Shown piece by piece: positions 35,475 through 59,725 of a DNA stretch of 64,000 bases. Positions within the stretch are counted from its first letter, which is position 1. Each line of letters opens with the position of its first letter. The position numbers and the translations under genes were made by a program. This stretch comes from Taeniopygia guttata. Taxonomy: Eukaryota > Chordata > Aves > Passeriformes > Estrildidae. Where the stretch lies: contig NC_133043.1 of NCBI RefSeq assembly GCF_048771995.1, positions 9,690,501 to 9,754,500 on the forward strand, read 5' to 3'. The notes below the pieces were generated by a model. The model was not told the origin of the DNA. It ran no database searches and saw only the letters and a list, made by a program, of their open reading frames with translations.

Positions 35475-37304
35475 GTAAGCTCTCCTCAATTGCTGTGTCT
35501 GCTTTTTTATATTTGAAAGCTGTAGCCTTCAAATACAGCAGCGTCCTATAACAACAAATGTGGCCTCTGTAACATTTAAAAGTGAAATTTTGAGAAGTCG
35601 TACTTGGGATGTTTTTGGAAAAGTTCCAATTCCCAGCTCTGGCTAAATGCTTTAGACATGCTAAGCACACTAATTTTAGTAACCTGATGCCCTTAGTCTG
35701 AAGAGAGTATTCTTTCAGGTGCATCCCATGCCAAATAGATATCTTTGATTATCTCTCACAAATCCCAGGTCACATAAACTGCCTGTATTGGCAACAAAAA
35801 CTTTTCTAAGTTAGTTGTGGTTAAGCAAACCGTTCAAATACATATCAACCAAAAGTACTCCTAGGAAGGTGCTAGAAATACTGAATTTTTAAGTGCGTGC
35901 AGGTTCCAGCATTACCAGTGCTCTGTGGTTTATCTCTGTGATTTCACTAAGCTCTTACTGTAAGCTTTTTTCTCTATCTGGTTTTTAAACCAGGCCTCTG
36001 AGGACCTTCTGAGGGAACACTACATCGACCTCAAGGACCGGCCATTCTACGATGGCCTGGTGCAGTACATGCACTCGGGACCTATTGTAGCCATGGTGAG
36101 TTCCTGGCGAGGAAAACCACACTGCTTGATTGTCTTCCCTGCAATGAGATTGTGTCTAGTTGAATTCTAGTTTATTTTTTAAAGGATTTTAAAATCTGGA
36201 TTCAAATACTGTGATGAGGAAGATGTGCTGTTAACTATTTTTGTTTAATCTTTTCTCATAATCTTTCTCTCCTTTGAGTCAGGTTTTTGAGGAAGATGGC
36301 AGGGGCAGAAACGAATCACAACCATGACCTTGAGAAACAGTAAACCTGCACAAAAGTCCCATCCTGAAATGCCATGTAGTAAGGAAGCTGAAAAAGGATG
36401 GTGGAACATTTAAACTTTAGTTCTCTTTTTCTCCTTGATAATGTATTTGTAAAACAGTTGAGGCCAAGCTTTCCCATGAGCAGACAGCTCTGTGTGAGAC
36501 TGACAAACTGAGATGGAAAATTGTTCTCTCCCCACCCTAGGAGAGGAGGGGTACTGAATAGAAGGGGACCATGTGAGCAGATGCTTCAAGAATCTGACAG
36601 AAGAATTTGAAAGAAATTTGTCTCACTGTGATAAATGTTCAGATGGTGATTTGTGCCATGATGGACAGCCCTGTGTTCTCGTGGATGATAAAAGTTATCT
36701 GCTGCTAACTTTAATAATCTGAATGGATTTCTTTTTCTTTAAGGTGTGGGAAGGTCTTAATGTGATTAAGACTGGAAGAATGATGCTGGGGGAAACCAAT
36801 CCATTCGATTCCAAGCCCGGCACTATTCGTGGGGACTTCTGTGTCCAAGTTGGAAAGTAAATTTAAAAGCATTTGGTATCATCCAAAAGCACTAAATGCC
36901 AAGAGTTATGTCATGATATCTACAGGAACTGTGCTCCATCCTTCACTGTCTTACACAGGGAGCTGCCATTCCCTGTGCCCATGACATATTAGTATTTAAG
37001 GATGGGGATCATGTAATAGTTGTTCCCATTGACAAAAATAAGCAAAGCTGGCACTGCCTATGCTGTGTCTTTTCCTACTTTATTGCTATTTAAAGCTTCT
37101 GTCCTTATTAGGAATAACTTCAAAACAAGAAGCTTACTTTACTTTAAGAATTCTTTTACTCTTTTTTTCACCTTTTCTTTTCCTAGGAACATCATTCATG
37201 GCAGTGATTCTGTGGAAAGTGCTGAGACAGAGATCAATTTATGGTTCACTCCTGAAGAACTGGTTGATTATAGAAGCTGTGCTCATGAGTGGATCTATGA
37301 TTAA
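35346..37304 (+). CDS. NME1: NME1, nucleoside diphosphate kinase A type
   Basis: Transfers the gamma-phosphate from ATP to NDPs by a phospho-His intermediate. Group I enzymes are cytosolic hexamers. Exons 35346-35474, 35994-36095, 36744-36856 and 37187-37304 join to 153 residues. Expected active-site residues are all present, shifted one from human numbering: K13, Y53, R89, T95, R106, N116, H119 in NIIHGSDS, S121, E130. The hexamer (Kpn) loop proline is P97. Departures from human NME1 include F98 for Ala in NPADSKPG, K115 for Arg before N116, and a C-terminus ending HEWIYD. The start ATG lies four bases inside the exon after a CCTCAG acceptor and aligns with the family start. Gene order (SPAG9 beside it, NME2 downstream) supports NME1. 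The alternative is an avian-specific paralogue name. Confidence 0.95.
35994..36095 (+). CDS. NME1: NME1 second coding exon
   Basis: 34 codons, [18 protein letters not shown] to SGPIVAM, between CCAG and GTGAGT, phase 0 on both sides. Includes Y53, which stacks on the nucleotide base in this family. Confidence 0.96.
36744..36856 (+). CDS. NME1: NME1 third coding exon
   Basis: 113 nt encoding [20 protein letters not shown] to GDFCVQVG, ending in phase 2 before GTAAAT. Contains R89, T95, P97 and R106. Confidence 0.96.
37187..37304 (+). CDS. NME1: NME1 last coding exon
   Basis: Starts with G after TCCTAG, completing Lys115. It then encodes [20 protein letters not shown] through CAHEWIYD and TAA. 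Contains the catalytic His119. Confidence 0.96.
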
Positions 37305-39380
37305 CACCCAGCCTGGATCTTCTGATATTCCCATGTCCACGAGCAGCTGCCAGCCTCTAGCTATTCCAAAGAATTCCCTGGTAGAAACCTCAGAATACAG
37401 TGAGTTTGCTGTGTTGTGGATGTTAAATAGAGCCAGTGCTTGCTGCTCCTTTGATTTAAAAGCTGTCAAACTATAGATGAATTGCACATTTTAAAAGCTG
37501 CTTCTGGGATTGAGAGATATGAGATGAAAACAGAACAGATAACATATATTTTTCTGAAGCATTTAATAGTCACAGAGAGTGTTTTGGAAAACAAAAAAAT
37601 GGGTAAAAATTTATTTGGTAAATAAATACACAAATGGCTCAGAGTCAGAGGTTAACTTTGCTAAAACATTAGGGGACAACTGATGGTGTGTAAATCCATT
37701 GATAATATGCTCAAATGTTGAGGATTTACTTAATATCAAGTGTGTCCCCATTCCTAAAACAGCTGCAGAAAAAAAAGCCCATTTTTCTCCCCAGAACATG
37801 CTGTGCTCATAAAGAATTCAACTCTGGCTAAAATGACAACTGGCCTCCACACTGACACTGTTTCAACTCGCTTTTTTTTCCTTCCACGTGGGATTTATGT
37901 AGTATTTTAAGGACAGATTAACCAGCCAGGCTTGATGAAATGTCCTTTTATGTGAAAAGAAGATTAATGTGAGGATGGATGAGGGAGATTCTACCTTTAG
38001 CACTTCAGTGCAGGAGCTCTCTGACACTGCACAGAGCAATAAGTGGTGTTTGCTTTGCCAGCTGAACAGCTGATAGTTTAGTTGTGTTCTCATTAGTGTT
38101 GTTTCCTCAGTAGCTGCAACTACAAAGCAAATGGTCCTCGGATAAGTTGTTTCAGAAGTGACTTTATCACCATCATTTTGTATTTATTTAATGATGTAAA
38201 GAAGTAGAGTCATAACAATGCAGAAGGTGTTTCAGTTTCAACAGCAAAAACTGGATGTACTGGATGAGGAAGTGTGGATTGATATTATGTATTTATTTCC
38301 CTGCAACATTTTATTCACTAAGACCAAGAGTTTCATGGAATCAGTTGCTCAAGCTCTACGATTTTTTTTCCCACACAGTGAGTTCTTGCATCTGAATACT
38401 GAACTATGCAGTGAAAGTTGAAAGCCTATGATACCTTATGGTGGTATCGAGCGCCTAAAAAAGAGATGGCACAAAATAAAACAATATTTGCTGCTTCTTA
38501 AAGGAAATAAAATGAAATTTAAAATATTTTGTCTTATATTTAATTCATGAGTATAAGGAGGGGGAACAAATTCTCTAACTACGAAGCTGTAGGTGAGGCT
38601 GTGAGCTTCTCTTCTGAAAATATTCAGTGTTACAGAAAATAAATCATTAGGTTAAAAGAAGTTGGAGGAAAGGGACTATGTGACAAACCTAAGCATGAGA
38701 TGAGTAGTCTGCAGTTTAATCTTTGCTTGAAAGGTTACTTGAGATGTCTCAGTTCTGCAAAATAGAGAAATGTGGTTTATCTGGAGGTGTTGGGGCTGTC
38801 AGGAAGCTGCTGATTAGTGTTTCTAACGCGATGTGACTGGGAAGAGATGGAGGCCAGCATTCCTGCATGGCTGAGGTGCCTGAGTAGGTCCAGTGGAAGC
38901 CACTAACTGACCCTGAGAAAACACTAACTGGCCTCTCGATAAGAGACAACGCAAGGACTGGAGAACTTATTTCATTGATATTCAGCTGCAGCGATGGTGT
39001 GTGATTATAACTTGCTGAGGCAAAGGTGCTTTATCAACTAGGAAAGGGCCAAGTAGTGAACATCATAAAAAGTAACAAAACGCTCCCTGCTTCATGTTGT
39101 GACACAACTTCAAGGACTGTGCGGTTTTGACACTTGGTGGCTTCATCTTCCTAATAAAATTACCAATGATGTTCCTGTGTTACAGATTCCACATCACTTT
39201 TCTGTGATAAATATTCTTTCGAGGAGCTGTGGCCGTGCTGTGCGGTGCAGCCCGGTTGGCAGGACCAACCCTCAGGCGGCGGGGTCAGCTGAGAGCAGCC
39301 AACCCAGCAAAAAAAATACTAAAAAATGATTTAGTTGTGTTAGCGCAGGCTTAAGCTACAGTTGCTGCGTCTGTAAATAA
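37305..39380. other. NME1 3' UTR and NME1-NME2 spacer
   Basis: About 2.1 kb between the NME1 stop and the NME2 CpG island. Early AATAAA sites cluster near 37621 and late ones at 38475 and 38506. No further gene or recognised repeat was seen. Confidence 0.65.
38475..38511 (+). terminator. NME1: Candidate NME1 poly(A) signals (pair)
   Basis: AATAAA at 38475-38480 and 38506-38511, about 1.2 kb after the stop. Another AATAAA at 37621-37626 would give a short 3' UTR of about 330 nt. Which is used cannot be settled from sequence. Confidence 0.4.
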
Positions 39381-39597
39381 CCCTCGAGGAGGCGGAGGCG
39401 ACAGGTGCGGCCGGGCCTGGCCAAGAGCCGCCCCTCGGCCGCCGGGCCCGCAGCGGCCGCTCGCTGCGGTTCGGTTCGGTGCGATCCCGGTTCCGCTCGG
39501 CGCTGGCGGTGCCGCCCCCGAAGCGCCGCCGCTCCGGCGGCTCCGCCTGTGCGCGGGGCGGGGGCTGCGCGGCGGGCCCGCCTCCTCCGGCCCTTCC

Positions 39598-39645
39598 TGC
39601 GGCGGCGGCGGCGCGGGCGGCAGCGGCGGCGGCGGCTCCGGGCAG
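39598..39645 (+). repeat. Interrupted GGC triplet run in the NME2 leader
   Basis: GGC/GCG triplets in two short blocks directly before the likely exon 1 donor. They would lie in the 5' UTR of the spliced NME2 mRNA. Confidence 0.7.
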
Positions 39646-39849
39646 GTGAGGCCGGGCCGGGCCGGGCGGGCCCCGCGCTCCGGGTGCGGGCGGGCGGGCG
39701 GAGGGGCGCGGTGGGGCCGGGCCGGGAACGATCCGTGGGACGATCCGGGGCCGATCCGTGGCGGTGCCGCGTGGCGGGGCGGTCCCGCCATGGCCGCCCC
39801 GACCTTGAGGCCGCGCTCCCGCTCACGCCGCGCTCCCGCCCGCAGCGCC

Positions 39850-39978
39850 ATGGCGGGGAACGGCGAGCGCACCTTCATCGCCATCAAGCCCGACGGCGTC
39901 CAGCGCGGCCTGGTCGGGGAGATCATCAAGCGCTTCGAGCAGAAAGGGTTCCGGCTCGTGGCCATGAAGTTCGTACAC
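39850..39978 (+). CDS. NME2: NME2 first coding exon
   Basis: 43 codons, [20 protein letters not shown] to VAMKFVH, before GTGAGT. ATG in the strong context GCGCCATGG, five bases into the exon. Contains K13. Codons are GC-rich because the exon lies inside the island. Confidence 0.96.
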
Positions 39979-41768
39979 GTGAGTGCCCCCGCGCCGCGCC
40001 CCAGCCCCGTCCCACCCCGCCCCAGCCCCGTCCCACCCCGCCCCAGCCCCGTCCCACCCCGCGCCCACCGCGGGCTCCGCTGCGGCTCCTCCTGCGGCAG
40101 AGCCCGAGCGGATGGGCGGATGTGCCCGAGCGCCTCCGCTCTCCTTCCTGCCCGCCGCGTGGCTTATCTCCAAAAACACCGAATCTTGCTTCAGAGGTTT
40201 AATGCAGCCCGATTGAGAGCTGGGATGGCCTTGGCTGAAAGGTTGTGCTGGGTAACAGCACCCCGGGATCCTGAGCTGTGCTTATCGCAGAGGCTCGCTG
40301 CCGTGCCAAGAAATCATACTGACAATCCTCAGCACAGCCACAAAGAGCTCCTTTAATGCTACAGCAGGAGCTCCCGCTGATAGCCACTATAGCACTGCAG
40401 CATTGTTGGTAACATTATTAGTGAATCTAGTCACTAACACCACAGTCTTACACCTATAACAATTTTTGTTCAATGATATTCAGAAAATTATATTTAAAGT
40501 TACATCTGTCCTTTTAAAGGCCTCTGAAGACCTTCTCAAACAACATTACATTGACCTGAAAGACCGCCCCTTCTTCCCTGGTTTGGTTAAATACATGAAC
40601 TCTGGACCTATTGTGGCCATGGTAAGTTGATTTTCATTTAAGATTACTTTCTTGAAAATATTCGTTTTGCTCTGTAAATTATTAAGAATATTCAGAGATA
40701 CTCTGCAAACTACCTAATTCCAAAGGTGGCAAAATAAAAACGTAATTAAAATTAAGACAGTGAAATTACAATATAATAAGCAAAGTGCACATATAGAATG
40801 GGTATTAAAATGCCTAATATATAAATTTATAAAGCAAAATTCCTGAAAGCAAATCTTCTACACCAAAAAATCTGTTTTGGGCAAAAAAAGGTCAGGCTCT
40901 CTGACACAAAAACCCAACTTGTGTGTCATTTAATATGTTTTTTCCCCTTGTCACCTGTACAAGCCCAAGAGATAATCTAGGTGAGGTTATTATCTTTAAT
41001 GGTAGAGCCTTTGTTTCTTTGCAGAATATGGTAGAGCAAATATGAATTGTCAGTATTTTGCATAAGCATGGCTGAAGAGAATTTTTGTGTTTTTTATCTT
41101 AAGGTATGGGAAGGACTCAACGTGGTTAAAACTGTGAGAGTCATGCTAGGGGAAACCAACCCTGCAGACTCCAAGCCTGGCACCATCCGTGGTGATTTCT
41201 GCATTCAAGTGGGAAGGTTTGTACTCAAGTCTGTTAATTGATACTAAAAACTCAACAGCTCCTACTCACTATTTACCTGCCAACACAAAAATTGTTGGCA
41301 GTCTTTTATTCTAGAAAGCCAAAATTGGTGATAGAGACCTCAGTCTGATGGTATTTCATTTGCAGGTCACAGTGCATACCTGCTGCTTAGGAAAGTGGTA
41401 CAAAGCTGACTTTGTTTGCAGTCCAGCTCCTCCCCAGAGCAGCATGTAAGCTCTGCCAGCAGCTGCTGTAGAACAGTAGAGTGACCCTGGTAGGCATAAT
41501 TAGCTGTTGGAGGGGTGAGGGTATTGGAACACTGCCTGAAATAACAGCCTAGTCTCCCTCTCTAGATGCTTCATTCACGTTTTTGCAAAGGGAGAACAAA
41601 GCTGCTGGAAGTGTATTTTTATAGGGATCAATGTTTGTCTCCTTCCACAGGAACATCATCCACGGCAGCGACTCTGTGGAGAGTGCACAGAAGGAGATCA
41701 ACCTGTGGTTCAAACCCGCAGAGCTCATCGACTTCAAGCCCTGTGCACACGACTGGATCTATGAGTGA
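39850..41768 (+). CDS. NME2: NME2, nucleoside diphosphate kinase B type
   Basis: Same reaction and hexameric fold as NME1. Mammalian NME2 also acts as a protein-histidine kinase and has been reported to bind the MYC promoter (family knowledge). Exons 39850-39978, 40520-40621, 41104-41216 and 41651-41768 give 153 residues. The marker segment [20 protein letters not shown] followed by [15 protein letters not shown] is NME2-like (human [24 protein letters not shown]). K13, Y53, R89, T95, R106, N116, H119 and E130 are kept. Residue 88 is Val (GTG at the KT-V-R position) where group I enzymes normally have Gly. The C-terminus is [11 protein letters not shown]. Exon sizes equal those of NME1, consistent with tandem duplication. 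An in-frame ATG at 39790 could extend the N-terminus in transcripts starting inside intron 1. Confidence 0.96.
39998..40060. repeat. 21-bp minisatellite, three exact copies
   Basis: Unit GCCCCAGCCCCGTCCCACCCC (one base over twenty, so shown here only as 3 x 21 bp) starts 20 bp after the NME2 first coding exon. The minus strand reads GGGG, GGG, GGGG, GGGG per unit with loops of one to two bases, a canonical G-quadruplex pattern in each copy. Confidence 0.9.
40520..40621 (+). CDS. NME2: NME2 second coding exon
   Basis: 34 codons, [18 protein letters not shown] to SGPIVAM, between TTAAAG and GTAAGT, phase 0. Confidence 0.96.
41104..41216 (+). CDS. NME2: NME2 third coding exon
   Basis: 113 nt, [20 protein letters not shown] to GDFCIQVG plus AG, phase 2, with donor GTTTGT (weaker than the others). 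It carries the unusual Val88 and active-site R89, T95 and R106. Confidence 0.96.
41651..41768 (+). CDS. NME2: NME2 last coding exon
   Basis: Begins G after TTCCACAG (completing Arg115), then [20 protein letters not shown] through CAHDWIYE and TGA. Contains catalytic His119. Confidence 0.96.
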
Positions 41769-41867
41769 TGGGTTCCCACAGGGATTCGTGCCTTCCAACA
41801 CCTCATCTCATTCCAGCTGCTGCCCTGGGAGCAAGCACAGCTACCTTAGTGCTGAAAGTGACTGTCA

Positions 41868-41873
41868 AATAAA
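41868..41873 (+). terminator. NME2: NME2 poly(A) signal
   Basis: AATAAA exactly 100 nt after the NME2 stop codon, followed by a GT-rich stretch (TGGGTGTG). It gives a short 3' UTR typical of group I NME genes. Confidence 0.85.
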
Positions 41874-41899
41874 TGGGTGTGAACGACTTCCTTGTAGTG

Positions 41900-44800
41900 C
41901 ATTCACTTACAACAGACCCCTGTCCAAATACTCAGAAATTCATTTTGGTCATTCAGGAGCCTCTGACATATGACCCTGCCACAGCTGTTGGACTCAAACA
42001 GTGAAAAATTTGCAGAGGGAGAGCTGAAGGGAGGGAAGAGCTACTTCCAAGGCAGCTAGAGGAAAAAAGGGATACCACAAGATTTTCCTCCTTACACAAA
42101 TATTAACACTAAATGAAATGAGACTTGCTCTCTGAAATGCTTATTTAATTCACATTTTCTTATCTAACTCCTTACTTTGTGCTCAGTGTTGTCACACCAA
42201 CATACTTTAAAATTCTGTAAAATACTCATGTTTTTACAGATTGTGGGTATTTTTAATAGAGTTAAGAGTGTTTTAAGCAAAACGATCACTATTCAGAAAA
42301 AGACTTTTAATCATTTTTATTTTGTGTAAAAAGCAAATTTAGTGAATTATTTTCATCTTGTACACAAAGTTATGATTTTAATGCTTTTCACATCCATGCT
42401 GAAAATCTGCAGTCTTGTAAAAATGAAAGTAACATTAATTTTTCCAAAAGCATTTTTTCACTGAGTTATGTACATTGCATGAGAAAGCTTTAAATACTCT
42501 CTCACTGACCACACAAATTACCAAGAAAATAAAAGATTAAATTTGTACAGATATTGATCTATATATCAAATACATACAGAAATTATGTAAAAACCCATTT
42601 GTTTATTCTTGATTCCTGCCCCAACATTTTCTTAGGGGCCAAAGCTGATGCCTTTTTTATATAAATGGTTGTGGCTTTTCATTTTAAATATGAAAAAAAA
42701 AAACCAAAAGGAAGAAAAATTCATCTGAAATCACAGTTTTAAAAAATCCCTTCCCAATAAAGGATTGTTACCAAATGTATTAGCACCATCGTACAAAGAT
42801 CAAGGGAGGGTATTCACATCACAGAAAACAACAATAAAAAACCCAAAACAAACACTGAAACCCGTGTTAGTATCTGTAGAACAAGGAATCAATAACTGCT
42901 GTAGCTTTCCTCAGATGCAGCAAGGAACAGGTTAGAGAGTCCTACTGAAAATAATGTAATAATCAAAGATCAGCAGAGAGATCTGGAACAAGAAAAGAGT
43001 GGCAGCAGCCAAGTCAGGCTGCCTCACGCTCAGGAAAAGCTGCTGTACCAAATGCCAGAATCAGTCCAACCCCATGGAAGGTTTTGGGTGTCCAACATTT
43101 GCTGCTCTCTCAGGCAGTACCACAGCTGGAAAGCCAAGAGAACATCCCAGAGGCACGGGAAGCTTTGCAGGGCCAGGGAGCTGCCCCAGAACAGCCCCCG
43201 GGGCTCTGGGGGTCACAGCCATGGCAGCACCTCGCTCAGCTGCCCCCTGAGCTGCTCCTCAGGCACCGACTCCAGCAGCTCTGCCCACGCTTCGCTCAGC
43301 ACAGGGGGCACTGCCCCTGACAGTAACACAACTGAGGGTGTTATGAACTCAGAGACACAAAAGGCATTTCAGCAACTGCTCAAGTCACACCCGAGAACAT
43401 ACATCACCTCACAGACTTTAGTGTTTGATGAAGAACAGAGTATTTTAAAGACTGACAGACTTCAGAACAGATTCTTACATTTCTCCCAGCACAGGAAGTA
43501 TATTAAGACTAATTTTCCCTCTTGACGTTTAAAGACCAACTCTGAAATCAGGGATGAGCCTGGGCAATATTCAGTTTAGTCTCTGGGCAATGCACCTCAC
43601 TCATTAACTAGCCCGACCGTCTACATTATGGCACACAAATTAATGCAACAGTTTTTCTACTGAAGTCAGAAGCTGTTGATGAGAGAAGAAAGCAAGACTG
43701 TGAGAACCTTGTTCCAGCTGATAGGACAACCTGCAAGTTGTTGCATTAAAAAAAAAATAAAATCAATAGTGCTATACTTACCAAATGAAATCAATGCTTG
43801 CAGAGCTGGATTTTACAGCAGATTAAATTGAGAACACAGGAAAACAATCAAGGCTCAAAGTGTCACTACAATGGTCTCTAATCCTAGTTCTCCAATATAG
43901 GCTGTTCAAAATAAACATCATGGGTGGGTCAGAATCTGAGATAAGCTATTGAAGACTACCAGGTCCAACAAAGTCCTTTTTATGGCTATTTTAGGGAGCT
44001 AAAATGTCTTTACCATCTGAAGTTATAGATTCTTGCAATCAGATTAACAGATTCTGTCAATAGAAGAAGCTGTTGTTAAAACCAGGCCATTATTTAAGAA
44101 ATTTTACCAGTAAGGGAGAAAAGAATTCCAGACATTCCTACACTATACAGCACGTTTTACTTCCAGTAGTAAATACAAAACTTTACATAATTAATCCCTC
44201 TTGCATAGAATGAGGTAAACCTGTGTATATTACCAATACTATGTACCTAAAGTTGGAGCAATACTTTAGAAAATAATCAAATTGCTGGTTTTCAACTTTC
44301 TATGCACTTTTTTTTTTAAGCTCAAACAACAATATACAAAAAATGGTCTCCCGGGGCTCTGTGGGTTGATATCCTTAAAGCATTCCTTAGGTTGTAGGAT
44401 ACAAATCTTAGTAATTTTTGATCAATTTTTTTTAAGCCCTAATTTATGGTCAAGAGTCAGATGATCATTGTACTGCTCTGAAGGGGACCTGTGAAGACCC
44501 AGAAGCACTTATAGAACTTATAATTCCTGAGAGTTTAGTTAATGAACCTTACTGGTAAAAGCTAAAGCTCTTGATGCACATTCTTCCAGTCACAGCTCTG
44601 CAGGGCTGATCAACCACCTCACTCACCAACTCCATTTAAAAAATGTACAAAAGTTAAAAATATGGAAAGATAAAATCCAAATTATGAAGAGCTCCTGCAA
44701 AAATACTTTGTGTTTAAATGGTCGTGTTATGAATTATAGACTAAAACCATGCGATTTTGATACTGTTCTCAAGTCCTGTGTTACACTAGGCTATGCAGGA

Positions 44801-45904
44801 CTGAACTAATTTTTAATCCACATTGTAGGGCTCCTTTCAGATCTCCTGAAACCATGTGGCACATCAGTTCTGAACGACCAGAGATAAATATTTAAGATGG
44901 TAAAGAAACATTAAAGGCTTTCTGAATGGAAAAAAAAAAAAATCACAAGAATACTCACAAGTTCCTTCCCACTACCAAGGGAATCCTTAGTGACTGTCCA
45001 TCTAAGCTGCTTCTTCAGTCAAAATTCAGAGCTACAACTAATCTTCCAATGAGAGAATTTTCTGAAGTTCCAGTTTGGCATAGGGCTCTGTAAACATTTG
45101 CTGAAGCATTCCAAGACTACAGACATTCATATACAGACAGAGCTTTATAGAGCCCATCCAATGCCCACTGCAGTCGGCACAGACAAGGCTGCTGATATTC
45201 ATGGGCACTGAATCAGACCCTAAAGAATGTTAAAAAAACAAAAACCTTATACAAAAAAAGGGTCTTTGAAACTAAATAAAAACACTTTGAAAAGTTAAAA
45301 TCTTCCTCAGGCGATGGCTCCGTTGCACTTGGGGCTACTCACTGAGTAGAGCTTTACAGGACTGTCTTCCATTTATAATTTATGCCTTTAAATCAGGGCT
45401 TTAAAGCCTTATTTTCACAATTAAAAAACCAGAGGCATGACCAGTGCAGTTCACAAGAGTCTAACAGTCTCCCAACTTGTACCAAAAAGGTTCATTTGTT
45501 ATGACAGTTCGTTTGTATTTGCAACTATATCTTCCTCCAACTGCTTCCCACAATCATGCTGAATAAACTTTAATCTTACAAAAAAATTAGAATTTCAGTT
45601 CTTGTTAACAATGCACAATAAATCTGAACTTGAAAATATTACAAAATTCTTTCAAAAGCTTCAAATACAACACAAAAGTGTCCTTTGTTTTTTGTTTTTA
45701 ATAAATTGAAAAATCTTTTTCACTAAAATAGTTTCCCCGCCCTTCCAAAAAATTCTGGACTGAGTCTAATTCATCTACATTTAGCAAAGCACCCCAGGCA
45801 CAGTCACCTGAACTGCACCATCCAAGTGGGAATAGAATCAGTCAGTGTTGGAGAAAGGTTCATTTCCTATCAGCACTGCTGTGCCCCTTGCTCCTGGAGC
45901 TGCC
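41900..45904 (-). other. MBTD1: MBTD1 3' UTR and NME2-MBTD1 convergent spacer
   Basis: About 4 kb of mostly AT-rich DNA between the convergent NME2 and MBTD1 stops. The first minus-strand AATAAA motifs below the MBTD1 stop are at 42602-42607 and 42316-42321, implying a 3' UTR of about 3.3-3.6 kb. A GC-richer island of sequence at about 43000-43330 stands out from it. Confidence 0.55.
42316..42321 (-). terminator. MBTD1: Candidate MBTD1 poly(A) signal
   Basis: TTTATT on the plus strand reads AATAAA in the MBTD1 sense. An alternative lies at 42602-42607. If used, MBTD1 transcription would end about 400 bp from the NME2 end. Confidence 0.35.

Positions 45905-59725
<13,821 letters not shown>

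Larger units (their letters stand above)
35475..37186. other. NME1 introns between coding exons
   Basis: Three introns of 519, 648 and 330 bp (35475-35993, 36096-36743, 36857-37186). No repeats, extra exons or RNA genes were recognised. Confidence 0.7.
39390..40150 (+). promoter_or_regulatory. NME2: NME2 CpG-island promoter and first exon
   Basis: Very CpG-rich. A GC box (GGGGCGGGGG) lies at 39555-39564, upstream of a GGC-repeat leader around 39598-39637. The untranslated first exon probably ends at 39645 (GGGCAG/GTGAGG), giving a 200-bp intron to the acceptor at 39844-39845. No TATA box was seen. Confidence 0.8.
39979..41650. other. NME2 introns between coding exons
   Basis: Three introns of 541, 482 and 434 bp. 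The first opens inside the CpG island with the 21-bp minisatellite. The other two are AT-rich and hold nothing recognisable. Confidence 0.7.

Noticed and set aside
39351-39965. 204-codon minus-strand open frame over NME2 exon 1
   Set aside because: Shadow of the GC-rich NME2 promoter and first coding exon on the other strand. Pro/Arg/Ala-rich with no homology.
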